From Caldicellulosiruptor saccharolyticus DSM 8903 (GTDB lineage: Bacteria; Bacillota; Thermoanaerobacteria; Caldicellulosiruptorales; Caldicellulosiruptoraceae), in contig NC_009437.1 in assembly GCF_000016545.1 (NCBI RefSeq), positions 218,501 to 282,500 of the forward strand: a DNA stretch of 64,000 nt. The letters are read 5' to 3'. The position numbers were made by a program, and so were the translations under genes. How positions within the stretch are numbered: position 1 is the stretch's first letter; every line of letters starts with the position of its first letter. A model generated the notes under the pieces. The model did not search any database. It was not told where the DNA came from and was given only the letters and a program-made list of their open reading frames with translations. This document shows positions 8,862 through 16,962 of the stretch, piece by piece.

Positions 8862-9171
8862 GAAGACTCACTCCTGTTCTATAAATTAAATTTGCAAATG
8901 TTGTTGTGTCGTTTTTGAGCCTTTCCCACTCTTCTGGTGTGTATAATATAATGTCAACATCTCTTGAGTAGTCTAAATTAAGTAGCATTTCTTGAACAAG
9001 CTCTCTTTTGTCAGATGTATTTATAATCAAGCAAAGGTCAATATCACTGTCTTTTCTAACAGCTCTTTTTGCAACAGAACCAAATACAATTATATCCTCA
9101 ACAGGATACTTTTTAAGAATCTGTTCTTTTAAGTACTCAACTTCTTCATATATAGTCATGTTTTTTTCCAT
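8848..9171 (-). CDS. Minimal nucleotidyltransferase (MNT) antitoxin
   Basis: This 107-residue protein has the pol-beta nucleotidyltransferase motif FGSVAKRAVRKDSDIDL near residue 27 (GSx10DxD). The third acidic residue is in DVDIILYT. In MNT/HEPN pairs this enzyme adds AMP to the HEPN toxin. Upstream GGGAG lies at normal spacing from the ATG at 9171. The MNT-first gene order and the 14-base overlap with the HEPN gene are typical of this system. Confidence 0.82.
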   Translation of the reverse strand: MEKNMTIYEEVEYLKEQILKKYPVEDIIVFGSVAKRAVRKDSDIDLCLIINTSDKRELVQEMLLNLDYSRDVDIILYTPEEWERLKNDTTTFANLIYRTGVSLLGRF

Positions 9172-9227
9172 TTGCTATCTCCCTTAATTTTTCTTGTTAT
9201 TTAATTATATCAAATTCTATCTGGCTT

Positions 9228-10808
9228 TTAAAACCTCTTTGCAAGCTCCAAAAGCTCTTCTTTTGGCATAGGCTTTCCAAAAAGATACCCTTGCCCAAAG
9301 TCGCATGAAAAGGTTTTTAAAAGTTCTGCCTGTCTTTCATCTTCTATACCTTCTGCAACAACTTTCAGATCTAAAATATGAGAAAGGTCAATCAGGCTTT
9401 TTGCCATCTTTTGCTCTTTTTGGTCATAGGTCATGTTTTGTATAAAGCTTCTATCAATCTTGACAATGTCAATTGGAAGCTGCTTTAGATAGTTCAAAGA
9501 TGAATAACCTGTTCCAAAATCGTCAAGCAAGATCTTTATACCTCTTTCTTTAAGAAAGTTCAAAATCCCAATCGTCTTTTGTGGGTCAACCATTGCAACA
9601 GATTCTGTGATTTCAATGCCAAATTCTGTTGGTTCGATCTTCAAGCTGTTTATAGAATATAGAACATTGTCTACAAAATTTGAGGTTGAAAACTCCTTCA
9701 ATGAAACATTTACAGAAACATAGAAACTGTCATTTATCGCCATTTTGATTTCTTTCAAGTCGGAAACCGACCTTGAAATGACCCACTCACCAATCTTAGA
9801 AATCAGACCTGTTTGTTCAGCAATTGGAATAAAGGAAAGAGGTGGAATAAATCCTTTTTCTGGATGAATCCAGCGAATTAATGCCTCTGCCCCACAGATT
9901 TTCATTCTTTTAAGGTCAATAATAGGCTGATAAAACAGTTTAAATTGATTTTGTTCAATTGCCTTTCTCAAAGACCATTCTAATTCAAATTGCTCCTGCA
10001 AAGCTTTATCCATTTCTTTATTGTAAAAACAAAAAATGTTTTTCCCTTTCTCTTTTGCGCTATTCAAAGCTTTGTGAGCATTTTCCAAAAGTGTTGTTGC
10101 ATCATTGCCATCATTAGGAAATATGGCAATTCCAATGCTGGCTGTTATATAGAATTCATAATCCATAATTTTCCAAGGTTTGTTAAATATGCTGGTAAAT
10201 TTGCGTATAAAATAGTCAAGCAAATGGATATCAATAAAGTTATACAAAATTATTGCAAACTCATCGCCTGTAAGCCGGGCAACAAAACCTTTATCGGCTA
10301 TTACTGATTTTAGTCTATTAGCAATCTTTTTTAAAACTGAATCTCCTGCTATATGTCCTAAAGTGTTGTTGACTTTGTTAAGGTTATCGATGTCTATGTA
10401 GATAATAGCAAGCTGCTGATTTTTCAGGTAAGCTTCTTTTATAGCCTTTTCGAGCACAAGCTGAAAATGGTTTTTATTCGGAAGTCCTGTCAAACTGTCG
10501 AAAAAAGAAAGCTCTCTTATCTTTGCTTGATTTTTTGCAAGCTTTTTGTACTGAACAGCTAACTTCTCTTGTGTTTGTGAAAGCTCTGCATTTGTCTTTT
10601 GCAGTTCTTCTAAGGTATTTTGCAATTTGCTTTCAGAGAGATGTAAAGTGTATAACTTACCACGTATTAAAAAGTACAAAAGAATTCCAGTGATTACAAC
10701 AAACATCCAGCCCTTCAAGATAGAAATCAATGAAAAAAGCTGTTTGCTTTCAAACATCTTACTTACTATGTAGTCAGATAAAATAATCCACACACTACCT
10801 ACAAGCAC
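9228..10808 (-). CDS. Membrane GGDEF-EAL protein, probable c-di-GMP phosphodiesterase
   Basis: Two N-terminal membrane helices (WIILSDYIV and MFVVITGILLYFLI regions) lead through a coiled coil at about residues 55-95 to a GGDEF domain and a C-terminal EAL domain. The GGDEF signature is degenerate (RLTGDEF), which argues against efficient cyclase activity. The EAL side is intact: AEALIRW, VNVSLKEF, EITES, DDFGTGYSSL, KIDRSF and VAEGIED. Hydrolysis of c-di-GMP is therefore the likely activity. The GTG at 10808 cuts into the predicted first helix. The frame stays open upstream to about 10860 but offers no ATG, GTG or TTG, so the true start is uncertain. Confidence 0.82.
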   Translation of the reverse strand: MLVGSVWIILSDYIVSKMFESKQLFSLISILKGWMFVVITGILLYFLIRGKLYTLHLSESKLQNTLEELQKTNAELSQTQEKLAVQYKKLAKNQAKIRELSFFDSLTGLPNKNHFQLVLEKAIKEAYLKNQQLAIIYIDIDNLNKVNNTLGHIAGDSVLKKIANRLKSVIADKGFVARLTGDEFAIILYNFIDIHLLDYFIRKFTSIFNKPWKIMDYEFYITASIGIAIFPNDGNDATTLLENAHKALNSAKEKGKNIFCFYNKEMDKALQEQFELEWSLRKAIEQNQFKLFYQPIIDLKRMKICGAEALIRWIHPEKGFIPPLSFIPIAEQTGLISKIGEWVISRSVSDLKEIKMAINDSFYVSVNVSLKEFSTSNFVDNVLYSINSLKIEPTEFGIEITESVAMVDPQKTIGILNFLKERGIKILLDDFGTGYSSLNYLKQLPIDIVKIDRSFIQNMTYDQKEQKMAKSLIDLSHILDLKVVAEGIEDERQAELLKTFSCDFGQGYLFGKPMPKEELLELAKRF

Positions 10809-10952
10809 ATAAATTCCAGCTATTTTTACAGCATAACTACTCGCTTTTCGACCCGCCTTTCATTTTTCTACTCCACTAATTTACTTTACATAACCTCTAA
10901 AAACATTTATACCCGGTTTGTAAAAATAATTAACATTAAAATTTAAAAGTTA

Positions 10953-10981
10953 TTGACATATGCCAAAAATGAATATAAAAT
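10953..10981 (+). promoter_or_regulatory. mrp promoter with overlapping palindromic operator
   Basis: TTGACATATGCCAA (10953-10966) is one mismatch from the palindrome TTGGCATATGCCAA. Its TTGACA half serves as a -35 box, followed after 17 bases by TAAAAT (10976-10981). A repressor bound here would cover the -35. Matching elements precede the genes at 12019 and 13898. The promoter position implies that mrp starts downstream at 11024, not at 10982. Confidence 0.65.
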
Positions 10982-11023
10982 ATGAAAGCACAAGAAAATT
11001 TTATGATAAGGAGAGGTTTTAAG

Positions 11024-11812
11024 TTGAGAGAAAATGTAATGCACCCAATTCCTAAAAATGAATTTACTGATGTTAAAAAGATTTACGCAATTGTCAGTGG
11101 CAAAGGTGGAGTTGGAAAAAGCCTTGTTACATCTCTTTTAGCGGTGGGACTGAGAAGAGAAGGATTTGATGTAGGGGTATTTGATGCTGATATCACAGGT
11201 CCTTCCATTCCAAAGATTTTTGGTGTAACTGGCGAAAAGATCGATTCTGACTCTAAAGCAATTTATCCTGTGAGGACTCATAATGATATAAGAATAATGT
11301 CAATGAATCTGCTTTTAAATAAAGAGGATGCTCCTGTTATTTGGAGAGGACCGCTCATTGCAAAAACAATAGAACAGTTTTGGACAGAGGTTGGCTGGGG
11401 TGTACTGGACTATCTTCTTATTGACATGCCACCTGGAACTGGTGATGTTGTTCTCACAGTTTTTCAGTCAATTCCAATTGACGGAATAATAATTGTAACA
11501 TCTCCTCAAGACCTTGTATCTTTAATAGTCAAAAAAGCCTATAACATGGCAAAACAGATGGATATACCAATTGTAGGAATTGTAGAGAATATGAGCTATG
11601 CAATATGTCCTCATTGCGGAAAAGAGATTGAAATCTTTGGCAAAAGCAAATTAGAGAGCATAGCCCAGGAGTTAGATTTAAAAATTTTGGGCAAGGTTCC
11701 AATAGACCCAGAACTTACTAAACTTTGTGATGAAGGTGAAATTGAAAAGGCAAGGAATTTGTATTTGGATTCTTGTATAGAGGTTTTAAAGAAAGAGATT
11801 GCAGAAAAATAA
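11024..11812 (+). CDS. mrp: Mrp/NBP35-type P-loop ATPase, Fe-S carrier family
   Basis: This 262-residue deviant-Walker ATPase has AIVSGKGGVGKSLVTSLLAVGLRR near residue 20, DADITGPSIPKIFG, LLIDMPPGTGDV and a C-terminal CPHCG motif thought to bind an Fe-S cluster. Mrp/ApbC proteins carry or transfer [4Fe-4S] clusters. TTG at 11024 is chosen because AAGGAGAGG lies just upstream and because the promoter -10 box ends at 10981, next to the alternative ATG at 10982. It shares its operator sequence with the small Gly-rich protein gene and with copA. In many anaerobes such Mrp proteins are encoded beside NifX-like and DUF134 proteins, as here. Confidence 0.85.
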   Translation: MRENVMHPIPKNEFTDVKKIYAIVSGKGGVGKSLVTSLLAVGLRREGFDVGVFDADITGPSIPKIFGVTGEKIDSDSKAIYPVRTHNDIRIMSMNLLLNKEDAPVIWRGPLIAKTIEQFWTEVGWGVLDYLLIDMPPGTGDVVLTVFQSIPIDGIIIVTSPQDLVSLIVKKAYNMAKQMDIPIVGIVENMSYAICPHCGKEIEIFGKSKLESIAQELDLKILGKVPIDPELTKLCDEGEIEKARNLYLDSCIEVLKKEIAEK

Positions 11813-11894
11813 AAAGGCTTTTAGGTGGCTTTTTGTTTTAAAAAACTTGAGAGCTTTTTAAGCGTCGAAACTATTTATCTTGGCTGCTTCAGTG

Positions 11895-11924
11895 CCCTTG
11901 TGAAAAACAAGGGTAAAATTTTTT
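11895..11924 (+). terminator. Terminator after mrp
   Basis: CCCTTGT (11895-11901) and ACAAGGG (11907-11913) form a 7-bp stem with a 5-base loop, followed by TTTTTT at 11919-11924. It insulates mrp from the next promoter, only 12 bases further on. Confidence 0.75.
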
Positions 11925-11935
11925 CAAGAAAGTTA

Positions 11936-11982
11936 TTGACATATGCCAAAAATAGAGTATAATTATAATTGGCATATGCCAA
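11936..11982 (+). promoter_or_regulatory. Promoter bracketed by two copies of the palindromic operator
   Basis: TTGACATATGCCAA (11936-11949) supplies the -35 box and TATAAT at 11958-11963 is the -10 (16-base spacer). A second, perfect 14-bp palindrome TTGGCATATGCCAA follows at 11969-11982, at or just after the start of transcription. The two copies are 33 bp apart, close to three helical turns, which would put two bound dimers on one face of the DNA. Strong repression by a dimeric regulator is inferred. Confidence 0.75.
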
Positions 11983-12018
11983 TAATAAAATAAAAACGGC
12001 TTTGGAGGTGGAAAAGCG

Positions 12019-12243
12019 ATGCCTTGGGGTTTTGGACCTGCGTGGGCAGGAAGAGGATTTGGCAGAGGGTTTGGCGGTGGTTTTGGTTTTGGCAGAGGTC
12101 TTGGAATTTGCAAATGGCTGTATTTGAGCTCATCAGGTGACGTTCCTTTTGCAAAAGAAACTTTGGAGTATGAAAAGCAGGTTTTAGAGCAAAGGTTAAA
12201 ACTAATTGACAAGCTTCTTTCAAAGGACCAAAAACAAGAGTAA
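12019..12243 (+). CDS. Small Gly/Phe/Arg-rich DUF5320-like protein
   Basis: This 74-residue protein has an N-terminal half made of Gly, Phe, Arg and Trp (FGPAWAGRGFGRGFGGGFG). The C-terminal half is a charged helix, EYEKQVLEQRLKLIDKLL. This layout is seen in the DUF5320 family, whose small members accompany Mrp-like ATPases and NifX-like proteins in anaerobes; their function is unknown. The ATG has GGAGGTGG 8 bases upstream. Its promoter carries two copies of the shared palindrome, making it the best candidate for the most tightly controlled gene of the island. Confidence 0.6.
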   Translation: MPWGFGPAWAGRGFGRGFGGGFGFGRGLGICKWLYLSSSGDVPFAKETLEYEKQVLEQRLKLIDKLLSKDQKQE

Positions 12244-12265
12244 AAGCTAAAAATTTGCTTTTGAA

Positions 12266-12300
12266 GGGGGGCTTTCAAAAAGGTGAATCTTATGCCCCCC
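12266..12300 (+). other. G/C-block hairpin between the Gly-rich and Fur-like genes
   Basis: GGGGGGC (12266-12272) pairs with GCCCCCC (12294-12300) around a 21-base loop. No T tract follows directly; TAAAATAGCTTTTT comes next. It could be a weak terminator, an mRNA-processing or stability element, or a regulator of the gene at 12367. Confidence 0.5.
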
Positions 12301-12366
12301 TAAAATAGCTTTTTAGGTGTAGATTGAAAAGGAATGAGCTTCAGGTTCAAAATATGGTGAAATGAT

Positions 12367-12849
12367 ATGGTGGTGTATAAAAAGAGGCTTTTAAGAAATA
12401 ATCAAATATGTGAAATGATACTTGACAATTTAAAAGAAAATGGCAACATTGCGAAAAAAGAAGACTTGGTTAAAAAACTAATAAGCTTTGCAAGTTTGAG
12501 TACTATCTATAGAGGTATAACCAGATTAGAGAAAAAAGGATTAATAGTAGCATTTGATGTAGCCAATGATAAATACATTGCCTATATCGGTGACAGGTCT
12601 AATAAGATCTTGAATTTAACCTTCTTTGTATGTGATATATGTAATCAGAGATTTTGGCTAAAGCTGGGCAACAAAAAGCTTGAGAAGATTAAAAGAGAGA
12701 TAAAAAAACTGTATGATTTTGATTCAAAATTTGTATTGTACGAATTTCACGGGGTTTGCAAAAATTGCTTGCTGTCCAAAAGTTCAAACCCATTGAATTT
12801 AAAAAAGGAGGAGATAAACAATGAAAATAGCAGTTATGCTAATAGGTGA
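12367..12849 (+). CDS. Divergent Fur-family regulator
   Basis: This 160-residue protein has a Fur-like winged helix with the signature STIYRGITRLEKKGLI near residue 57. The C-terminal part keeps the structural zinc cysteines, CDIC near 95 and CKNC near 135. The usual sensor segment HHHxxC is replaced by LTFFVC, so the classical His metal-sensing site is missing. It may sense a different metal or signal, or act constitutively. It lies within the island controlled by the TTGGCATATGCCAA palindrome and is one of two candidate regulators, with the DUF134 protein. Its 3' end overlaps the next gene by 29 bases. Confidence 0.65.
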   Translation: MVVYKKRLLRNNQICEMILDNLKENGNIAKKEDLVKKLISFASLSTIYRGITRLEKKGLIVAFDVANDKYIAYIGDRSNKILNLTFFVCDICNQRFWLKLGNKKLEKIKREIKKLYDFDSKFVLYEFHGVCKNCLLSKSSNPLNLKKEEINNENSSYANR

Positions 12850-13207
12850 CAAAATAAGCCCTCATTTTGGTGGCAGCGAAAAAGTTTGTATATATACAGT
12901 TGAAAATGGTGCTATTGTAAAAAAGGAATATTTTGACATGCCAGAGCACAAAGCTGGGCTTTTTGCAAAGTTTATAAAACAAAAAGAAGCAGATGTTGTA
13001 ATTGCAGGCTCAATGGGCGAGAGGGCAAGATATATATTCGATAGTCTTGGCATTAGGTATTTCATCGGTGTTTTGGGCTCTCCAGATGAAGCAGTTGAAA
13101 AGCTATTAAAAGGTGAGCTAAAATCAGATGAAATGCTTGCAAGAGAAATTCATGACCATGAAGAGGGGTTGCATCGTCACAGGCATGGTCACAGCACGCC
13201 TTCCTGA
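12821..13207 (+). CDS. NifX/NifB-like Fe-Mo cofactor family protein
   Basis: This 128-residue protein shows the dinitrogenase iron-molybdenum cofactor fold: MKIAVMLIGDKISPHFGGSEKVCIY at the N-terminus, ADVVIAGSMGERARYIFDSLGI and GVLGSPDEAVEKLLKGEL. It ends in a His-rich tail (HDHEEGLHRHRHGH) likely to bind metal. No nitrogenase genes are in the window, and orphan members like this one occur widely in anaerobes beside Mrp ATPases. A role in metal or Fe-S handling is inferred. The strong SD AAGGAGGAG supports the ATG at 12821 within the end of the Fur-like gene. Confidence 0.8.
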   Translation: MKIAVMLIGDKISPHFGGSEKVCIYTVENGAIVKKEYFDMPEHKAGLFAKFIKQKEADVVIAGSMGERARYIFDSLGIRYFIGVLGSPDEAVEKLLKGELKSDEMLAREIHDHEEGLHRHRHGHSTPS

Positions 13208-13367
13208 TACCATTTTTCTAAGATGTGTAAACCCACAATGCTTACTTGCCAAACTATTTTGCGTTAAAAAAATGAAATATAGTGGTATAATAAACTATAT
13301 AAAGAGAGAATTTAAGTTGGCGCAAAAATTTCAAGCAAAGGTGAGAACAAAAAAGGGGGCCTGAGTT

Positions 13368-13787
13368 TTGCCAAGACCAATTAGGTGCCGAAGGGTTGAG
13401 TTTTTACCAAAATTTAAGTATTTTTCTCCTGCTCAAGGGACCAGTGATGAAGTAACATTGAAAATAGAAGAATTAGAGGCAATCAGGCTAAAAGATCTGG
13501 AAGGGCTGATGCAGGAAGAGTGTGCCCAGAAGATGCAAGTCTCGCGTCAGACATTTCAACTCATTTTAGAAGAGGCAAGGAAAAAGATTGCAGATGCGCT
13601 TGTCCATGGCAAGGCTATAAGGATAGAAGGCGGGAATTATGTATATGGAAAGTGTTCATATATATGCCTAAACTGTGGTAAAGTCTTTGACTCAGATTAC
13701 CATGAATGTCCAGAATGCCATTCGAAAGACATTGGTTGCACAAGAGGCAGAGGAAGATGCTATTGCTTTGGACATGGAAGAAGATAA
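13368..13787 (+). CDS. DUF134 predicted DNA-binding protein
   Basis: This 139-residue protein starts MPRPIRCRRVEFLP, the family hallmark, and uses TTG at 13368 with AGGGGGCC 7 bases upstream. A helix-turn-helix follows near residues 35-70 (EAIRLKDLEGLMQEECAQKMQVSRQTFQLIL), resembling sigma-70 region 4. A C-terminal zinc-ribbon-like part holds CLNCGKVF and CPECHSKDIGC. DUF134 proteins are predicted regulators usually encoded near Mrp and NifX-like genes. It is the alternative candidate for the shared palindrome. The 160 bases before it hold a TATAAT near 13281 that may serve as its own promoter. Confidence 0.8.
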   Translation: MPRPIRCRRVEFLPKFKYFSPAQGTSDEVTLKIEELEAIRLKDLEGLMQEECAQKMQVSRQTFQLILEEARKKIADALVHGKAIRIEGGNYVYGKCSYICLNCGKVFDSDYHECPECHSKDIGCTRGRGRCYCFGHGRR

Positions 13788-13826
13788 TTGATGATGAAAA
13801 TTTTTTTATTTATTTTTAATTCCCAC

Positions 13827-13880
13827 TTGACATATAGGAATAGTGGAATATATAATATAATTGAAAATGGCATATGCCAA
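13827..13880 (+). promoter_or_regulatory. copA promoter with two palindrome copies
   Basis: TTGACATATAGGAA (13827-13840) provides the -35 and a degenerate left copy of the operator. TATAAT lies at 13851-13856 (18-base spacer). ATGGCATATGCCAA (13867-13880), palindromic over its central 12 bases, sits around the transcription start and just ahead of the SD GGGGGATGA. The arrangement copies that at 11936-11982. Confidence 0.7.
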
Positions 13881-13897
13881 AAGGGGGATGAAATAAA

Positions 13898-16357
13898 GTG
13901 GAAAGAAAAATATTAGATGTTATGGGTATGAGCTGTGCTTCATGTGCAAGAGCTATTGAAAAGAGTGTAAGCAAAGTAGAAGGTGTAAGCTCGGCCTCTG
14001 TAAATTTTGCCACGGAAAAGCTTGTTGTAGAATACGATGAAACCAAAACTAACCTGGAAAAGATAAAAGAAGCTGTAAAGAAGGCAGGTTATGATGTAAA
14101 AGACATTCCAGATGACACGGCAAAAGATGTTATAATACCCATTGGTGGTATGTCATGTGCATCATGCGCAAGGGCTATTGAAAAATCTATCTCGAAGTTG
14201 CCGGGTATTAAAGAAGTGAGTGTTAATTTTGCAACAGAAAAAGCAAGAGTTGTTTATGATCCTTCCAAAGTAAGGCTTTCAGAGATTAAAGAAGCAATCA
14301 AAAAAGCAGGTTATACTCCGCTTGAGGTAGAAGAAACAACTGCTGCAGAAAGCCAATCAGATCATAAAAAACTTGAAGAGCAATACTGGTTCAAGAGATT
14401 TGTAATTTCGGCTATTTTTGCAGTACCAGTACTGTATATTGCGATGGGCAATATTATCGGTTTGCCCCTCCCTCAGATAATTGACCCTGCTAAAAATCCT
14501 TTCAACTTTGTTTTTATTCAATTGATTCTATCAATACCAATTTTTATAGCAGGTATACGATTTTACACAGTGGGGTTTAGTAGGCTTATACAACGCCACC
14601 CTAATATGGATTCGTTGATTGCTATTGGTACTGCTGCAGCATATATATATGGAATCTATGGGATTTTTAAAATCGCTGCTGGTGATACAAGCTTTGTTGA
14701 AGAGTCATATTTTGAGACAGCAGGAGTAATAATTACGCTTATCCTTCTTGGCAGATACTTTGAGGTGGTTTCAAAAGGAAGAGCATCTGATGCAATCAAA
14801 AAACTGATGGGACTTGCTCCAAAAACAGCAACTATTTTACGCGACGGTCAGGAAACGGTTATTCCAATTGAAGAGATAGAAGTTGGAGATATTTTGATAA
14901 TAAAACCTGGTGAGAAAATTCCAACTGATGGTGAAGTAATAGACGGAAGAACTTCTGTTGATGAGTCAATGCTAACCGGCGAAAGCATTCCAGTTGAAAA
15001 AACAGTTGGAAGCCCTGTATATGGTGGCACAATCAACAAAAACGGTACTATAAAAGTCAGAGCAACAAAAGTTGGTAAAGATACTGTGTTGTCGCAGATA
15101 ATAAAGCTAATAGAGGAAGCGCAAGCTTCAAAACCACCAATTGCACGACTTGCAGACATTATTTCTGGCTATTTTGTCCCTGCGGTCATAGCAATTGCAA
15201 TAATCTCGGGAACACTTTGGTATGTATGGGGCAAACCAGGTAGCTTTGCCTTGAAAGTATTTATAACTGTGCTCATCATTGCATGCCCGTGCGCACTGGG
15301 GTTAGCAACACCAACTGCAGTAATGGTTGCAACAGGTAAGGGTGCTGAATTTGGAGTGCTGTTCAAAAGCGGTGAAGCGCTTGAGACATTGCATAAAATT
15401 GATACTATTGTTTTCGACAAGACAGGGACAATTACCGAAGGAAAACCAAAAGTTACAGACATCATAACTGCCGAAGGATTTGATGAATTAGAAGTCCTAA
15501 GACTTGCTGCCTCGGCAGAAAAAACATCAGAACATCCTTTGGCTGAGGCAATAGTAAACTATGCAAAAGAAAAGAACTTAGACCTTGTTGATGCACAAGA
15601 GTTTGAGGCTATTCCAGGGTTTGGAATTGAAGCTACAGTGGATGGTAAAAATATCTTGCTTGGCAATAGGAGGTTGATGGAACAGAGAAACGTAAGCATT
15701 TGGTTGACAGACGAGGTTCAGAGATTGTCACAAGAAGGAAAGACTGCTATGTTCATTGCAATTGATGGTAAGTTTGCTGGAATAATTGCTGTTGCTGATG
15801 TTATCAAACCTACAAGTAAAAAAGCGATAGAGATTTTGCATAAGATGGGCATTAACACTGTTATGTTAACAGGTGACAACAGGCAAACTGCTCTGGCAAT
15901 AGCAAAACAGGTTGGCATAGATAAAGTTATTGCTGAAGTTTTGCCTCAAAATAAGGCTGAAGAAGTGAAAAAGCTCCAGACAGAAGGGAAAAAGGTTGTA
16001 ATGGTTGGCGATGGAATCAATGATGCTCCAGCATTGACTCAGGCTGACGTTGGAATTGCAATTGGGTCTGGTACAGATGTTGCAATTGAGTCTGCTGATG
16101 TTGTGCTAATGAAGAGCGATATAATGGATGTGGTGACAGCTATTGATCTTAGCAAGAAAGCAATAAGGAACATAAAACAGAATCTCTTCTGGGCATTTTT
16201 CTACAACACTGCTGGTATTCCAATTGCTGCTGGAGTTTTGCACATATTTGGCGGCCCGCTTTTGAACCCGGTAATAGCAGCTTTGGCAATGGCGTTCTCG
16301 TCTGTGTCGGTTGTCACAAACGCTCTGCGTTTGCGAAGATATAGACCTGCAAAATAA
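13898..16357 (+). CDS. copA: Copper-translocating P1B-type ATPase
   Basis: This 819-residue P-type ATPase has two N-terminal heavy-metal domains, each with [13 protein letters not shown] (near residues 9 and 85). The phosphatase motif is TGES, the intramembrane metal site is [11 protein letters not shown] near residue 463, the phosphorylated Asp is in DKTGT near 507, and [10 protein letters not shown] follows near 704. CPC with two CxxC domains marks a Cu(+) exporter (P1B-1). The GTG start has GGGGGATGA upstream. Two copZ-like genes follow. The operator palindrome in its promoter is shared with mrp and the Gly-rich gene, so copper export appears tied to the Fe-S/metal island. Confidence 0.93.
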   Translation: MERKILDVMGMSCASCARAIEKSVSKVEGVSSASVNFATEKLVVEYDETKTNLEKIKEAVKKAGYDVKDIPDDTAKDVIIPIGGMSCASCARAIEKSISKLPGIKEVSVNFATEKARVVYDPSKVRLSEIKEAIKKAGYTPLEVEETTAAESQSDHKKLEEQYWFKRFVISAIFAVPVLYIAMGNIIGLPLPQIIDPAKNPFNFVFIQLILSIPIFIAGIRFYTVGFSRLIQRHPNMDSLIAIGTAAAYIYGIYGIFKIAAGDTSFVEESYFETAGVIITLILLGRYFEVVSKGRASDAIKKLMGLAPKTATILRDGQETVIPIEEIEVGDILIIKPGEKIPTDGEVIDGRTSVDESMLTGESIPVEKTVGSPVYGGTINKNGTIKVRATKVGKDTVLSQIIKLIEEAQASKPPIARLADIISGYFVPAVIAIAIISGTLWYVWGKPGSFALKVFITVLIIACPCALGLATPTAVMVATGKGAEFGVLFKSGEALETLHKIDTIVFDKTGTITEGKPKVTDIITAEGFDELEVLRLAASAEKTSEHPLAEAIVNYAKEKNLDLVDAQEFEAIPGFGIEATVDGKNILLGNRRLMEQRNVSIWLTDEVQRLSQEGKTAMFIAIDGKFAGIIAVADVIKPTSKKAIEILHKMGINTVMLTGDNRQTALAIAKQVGIDKVIAEVLPQNKAEEVKKLQTEGKKVVMVGDGINDAPALTQADVGIAIGSGTDVAIESADVVLMKSDIMDVVTAIDLSKKAIRNIKQNLFWAFFYNTAGIPIAAGVLHIFGGPLLNPVIAALAMAFSSVSVVTNALRLRRYRPAK

Positions 16358-16386
16358 AAAATTTATTTGAAGAGGAGGGCTTTACA

Positions 16387-16596
16387 ATGACAAAAAAGAT
16401 TTATATTGAAGGCATGACATGTGACCATTGTGCGAAAGCTGTTGAGAATGCTCTCAAGGAACTTCATGGGGTAATGTCAGCAAGTGTAAACCTGGCAGAA
16501 AAGTATGCAATTGTTGAACTTCACCACCCCATCGAAGATGAGAAGTTTGTTGCTGCTGTGGATGATGCAGGCTATAAAGTAGTAAAGATTGAGTAA
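16387..16596 (+). CDS. copZ: Copper chaperone CopZ
   Basis: This 69-residue heavy-metal-associated domain protein has an intact GMTCDHC metal site at residues 9-15 and the expected beta-alpha-beta pattern, ending DDAGYKVVKIE. It likely delivers Cu(I) to the CopA N-terminal domains. It lies 29 bases after copA, with AGAGGAGGG as SD, in the same operon. Confidence 0.9.
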   Translation: MTKKIYIEGMTCDHCAKAVENALKELHGVMSASVNLAEKYAIVELHHPIEDEKFVAAVDDAGYKVVKIE

Positions 16597-16610
16597 AAAG
16601 TTGGCAACCT

Positions 16611-16650
16611 AATTAGCATTTTGAGCTAACCACTTTGGTTGCATCTGTGA
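16611..16650 (+). other. Nested inverted repeat between the two CopZ-like genes
   Basis: GCAACC and GGTTGC form outer arms, and TTAGC...GCTAA a possible inner stem. No T run follows, so it is not a typical terminator. It may adjust the message ratio of the two small genes. The rest of the gap shows only the SD AAAGGAG of the next gene. Confidence 0.4.
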
Positions 16651-16701
16651 AGAGTTATCAAAGAAAATAAAAAATTTAATTAAGAAAGGAGTTGTTTTGA
16701 A

Positions 16702-16911
16702 ATGACAAAAAAGATTTATATCAAGGGAATGGGAAGTGAACACTGTGCAAAAATAGTTGAGAACACTTTAAAATCCTTAGATGGCGTTCATTCTGTTAAA
16801 GTGGATTTGAAAGAAAAGATTGCTACTGTTGAACTTCACAAAGATGTGAAGGACGACGAGTTTGTTCGAGCAATTGACGATGCAGGGTATGAGGTTGTAA
16901 GAATAGAATAG
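16702..16911 (+). CDS. CopZ-like protein with one metal-binding Cys lost
   Basis: This 69-residue paralogue of the preceding CopZ begins MTKKIYIKGMGSEHCAKIVEN. The canonical MTCxxC is changed to MGSEHC, so only the second Cys remains. Fold-forming residues and the DDAGYEVVRIE ending are kept, and the frame is intact with a good SD, so it looks like a maintained protein rather than a decaying copy. A single-Cys site could bind a different ligand, work by dimerisation or serve as a structural partner; the function is unknown. Confidence 0.75.
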   Translation: MTKKIYIKGMGSEHCAKIVENTLKSLDGVHSVKVDLKEKIATVELHKDVKDDEFVRAIDDAGYEVVRIE

Positions 16912-16942
16912 GGGCTGGGATATTACCAGCCCCTATGTTTTT
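16909..16942 (+). terminator. Terminator at the end of the copper operon, usable from both sides
   Basis: TAGGGGCTGG (16909-16918) pairs with CCAGCCCCTA (16926-16935) around a 7-base loop, followed by TGTTTTTT. It lies between the convergent copper operon and the minus-strand gene ending at 16963. Confidence 0.85.
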
Positions 16943-16962
16943 TAAACTATTTCTTTTTCCAT

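Noticed and set aside
11810..11840. Weak AAAAAG/CTTTTT hairpin just after mrp
   Set aside because: The stem is only 6 bp with mismatches inside; the better terminator is at 11895.
13128..13364. 78-codon plus-strand frame after the NifX-like gene
   Set aside because: It overlaps the end of a supported gene in another frame, its ATG lacks a ribosome site, and no family is recognisable.
16387..16911. Two copZ-like genes as an assembly duplication
   Set aside because: The copies differ at many positions including the metal site and have different flanks, so they are real paralogues.
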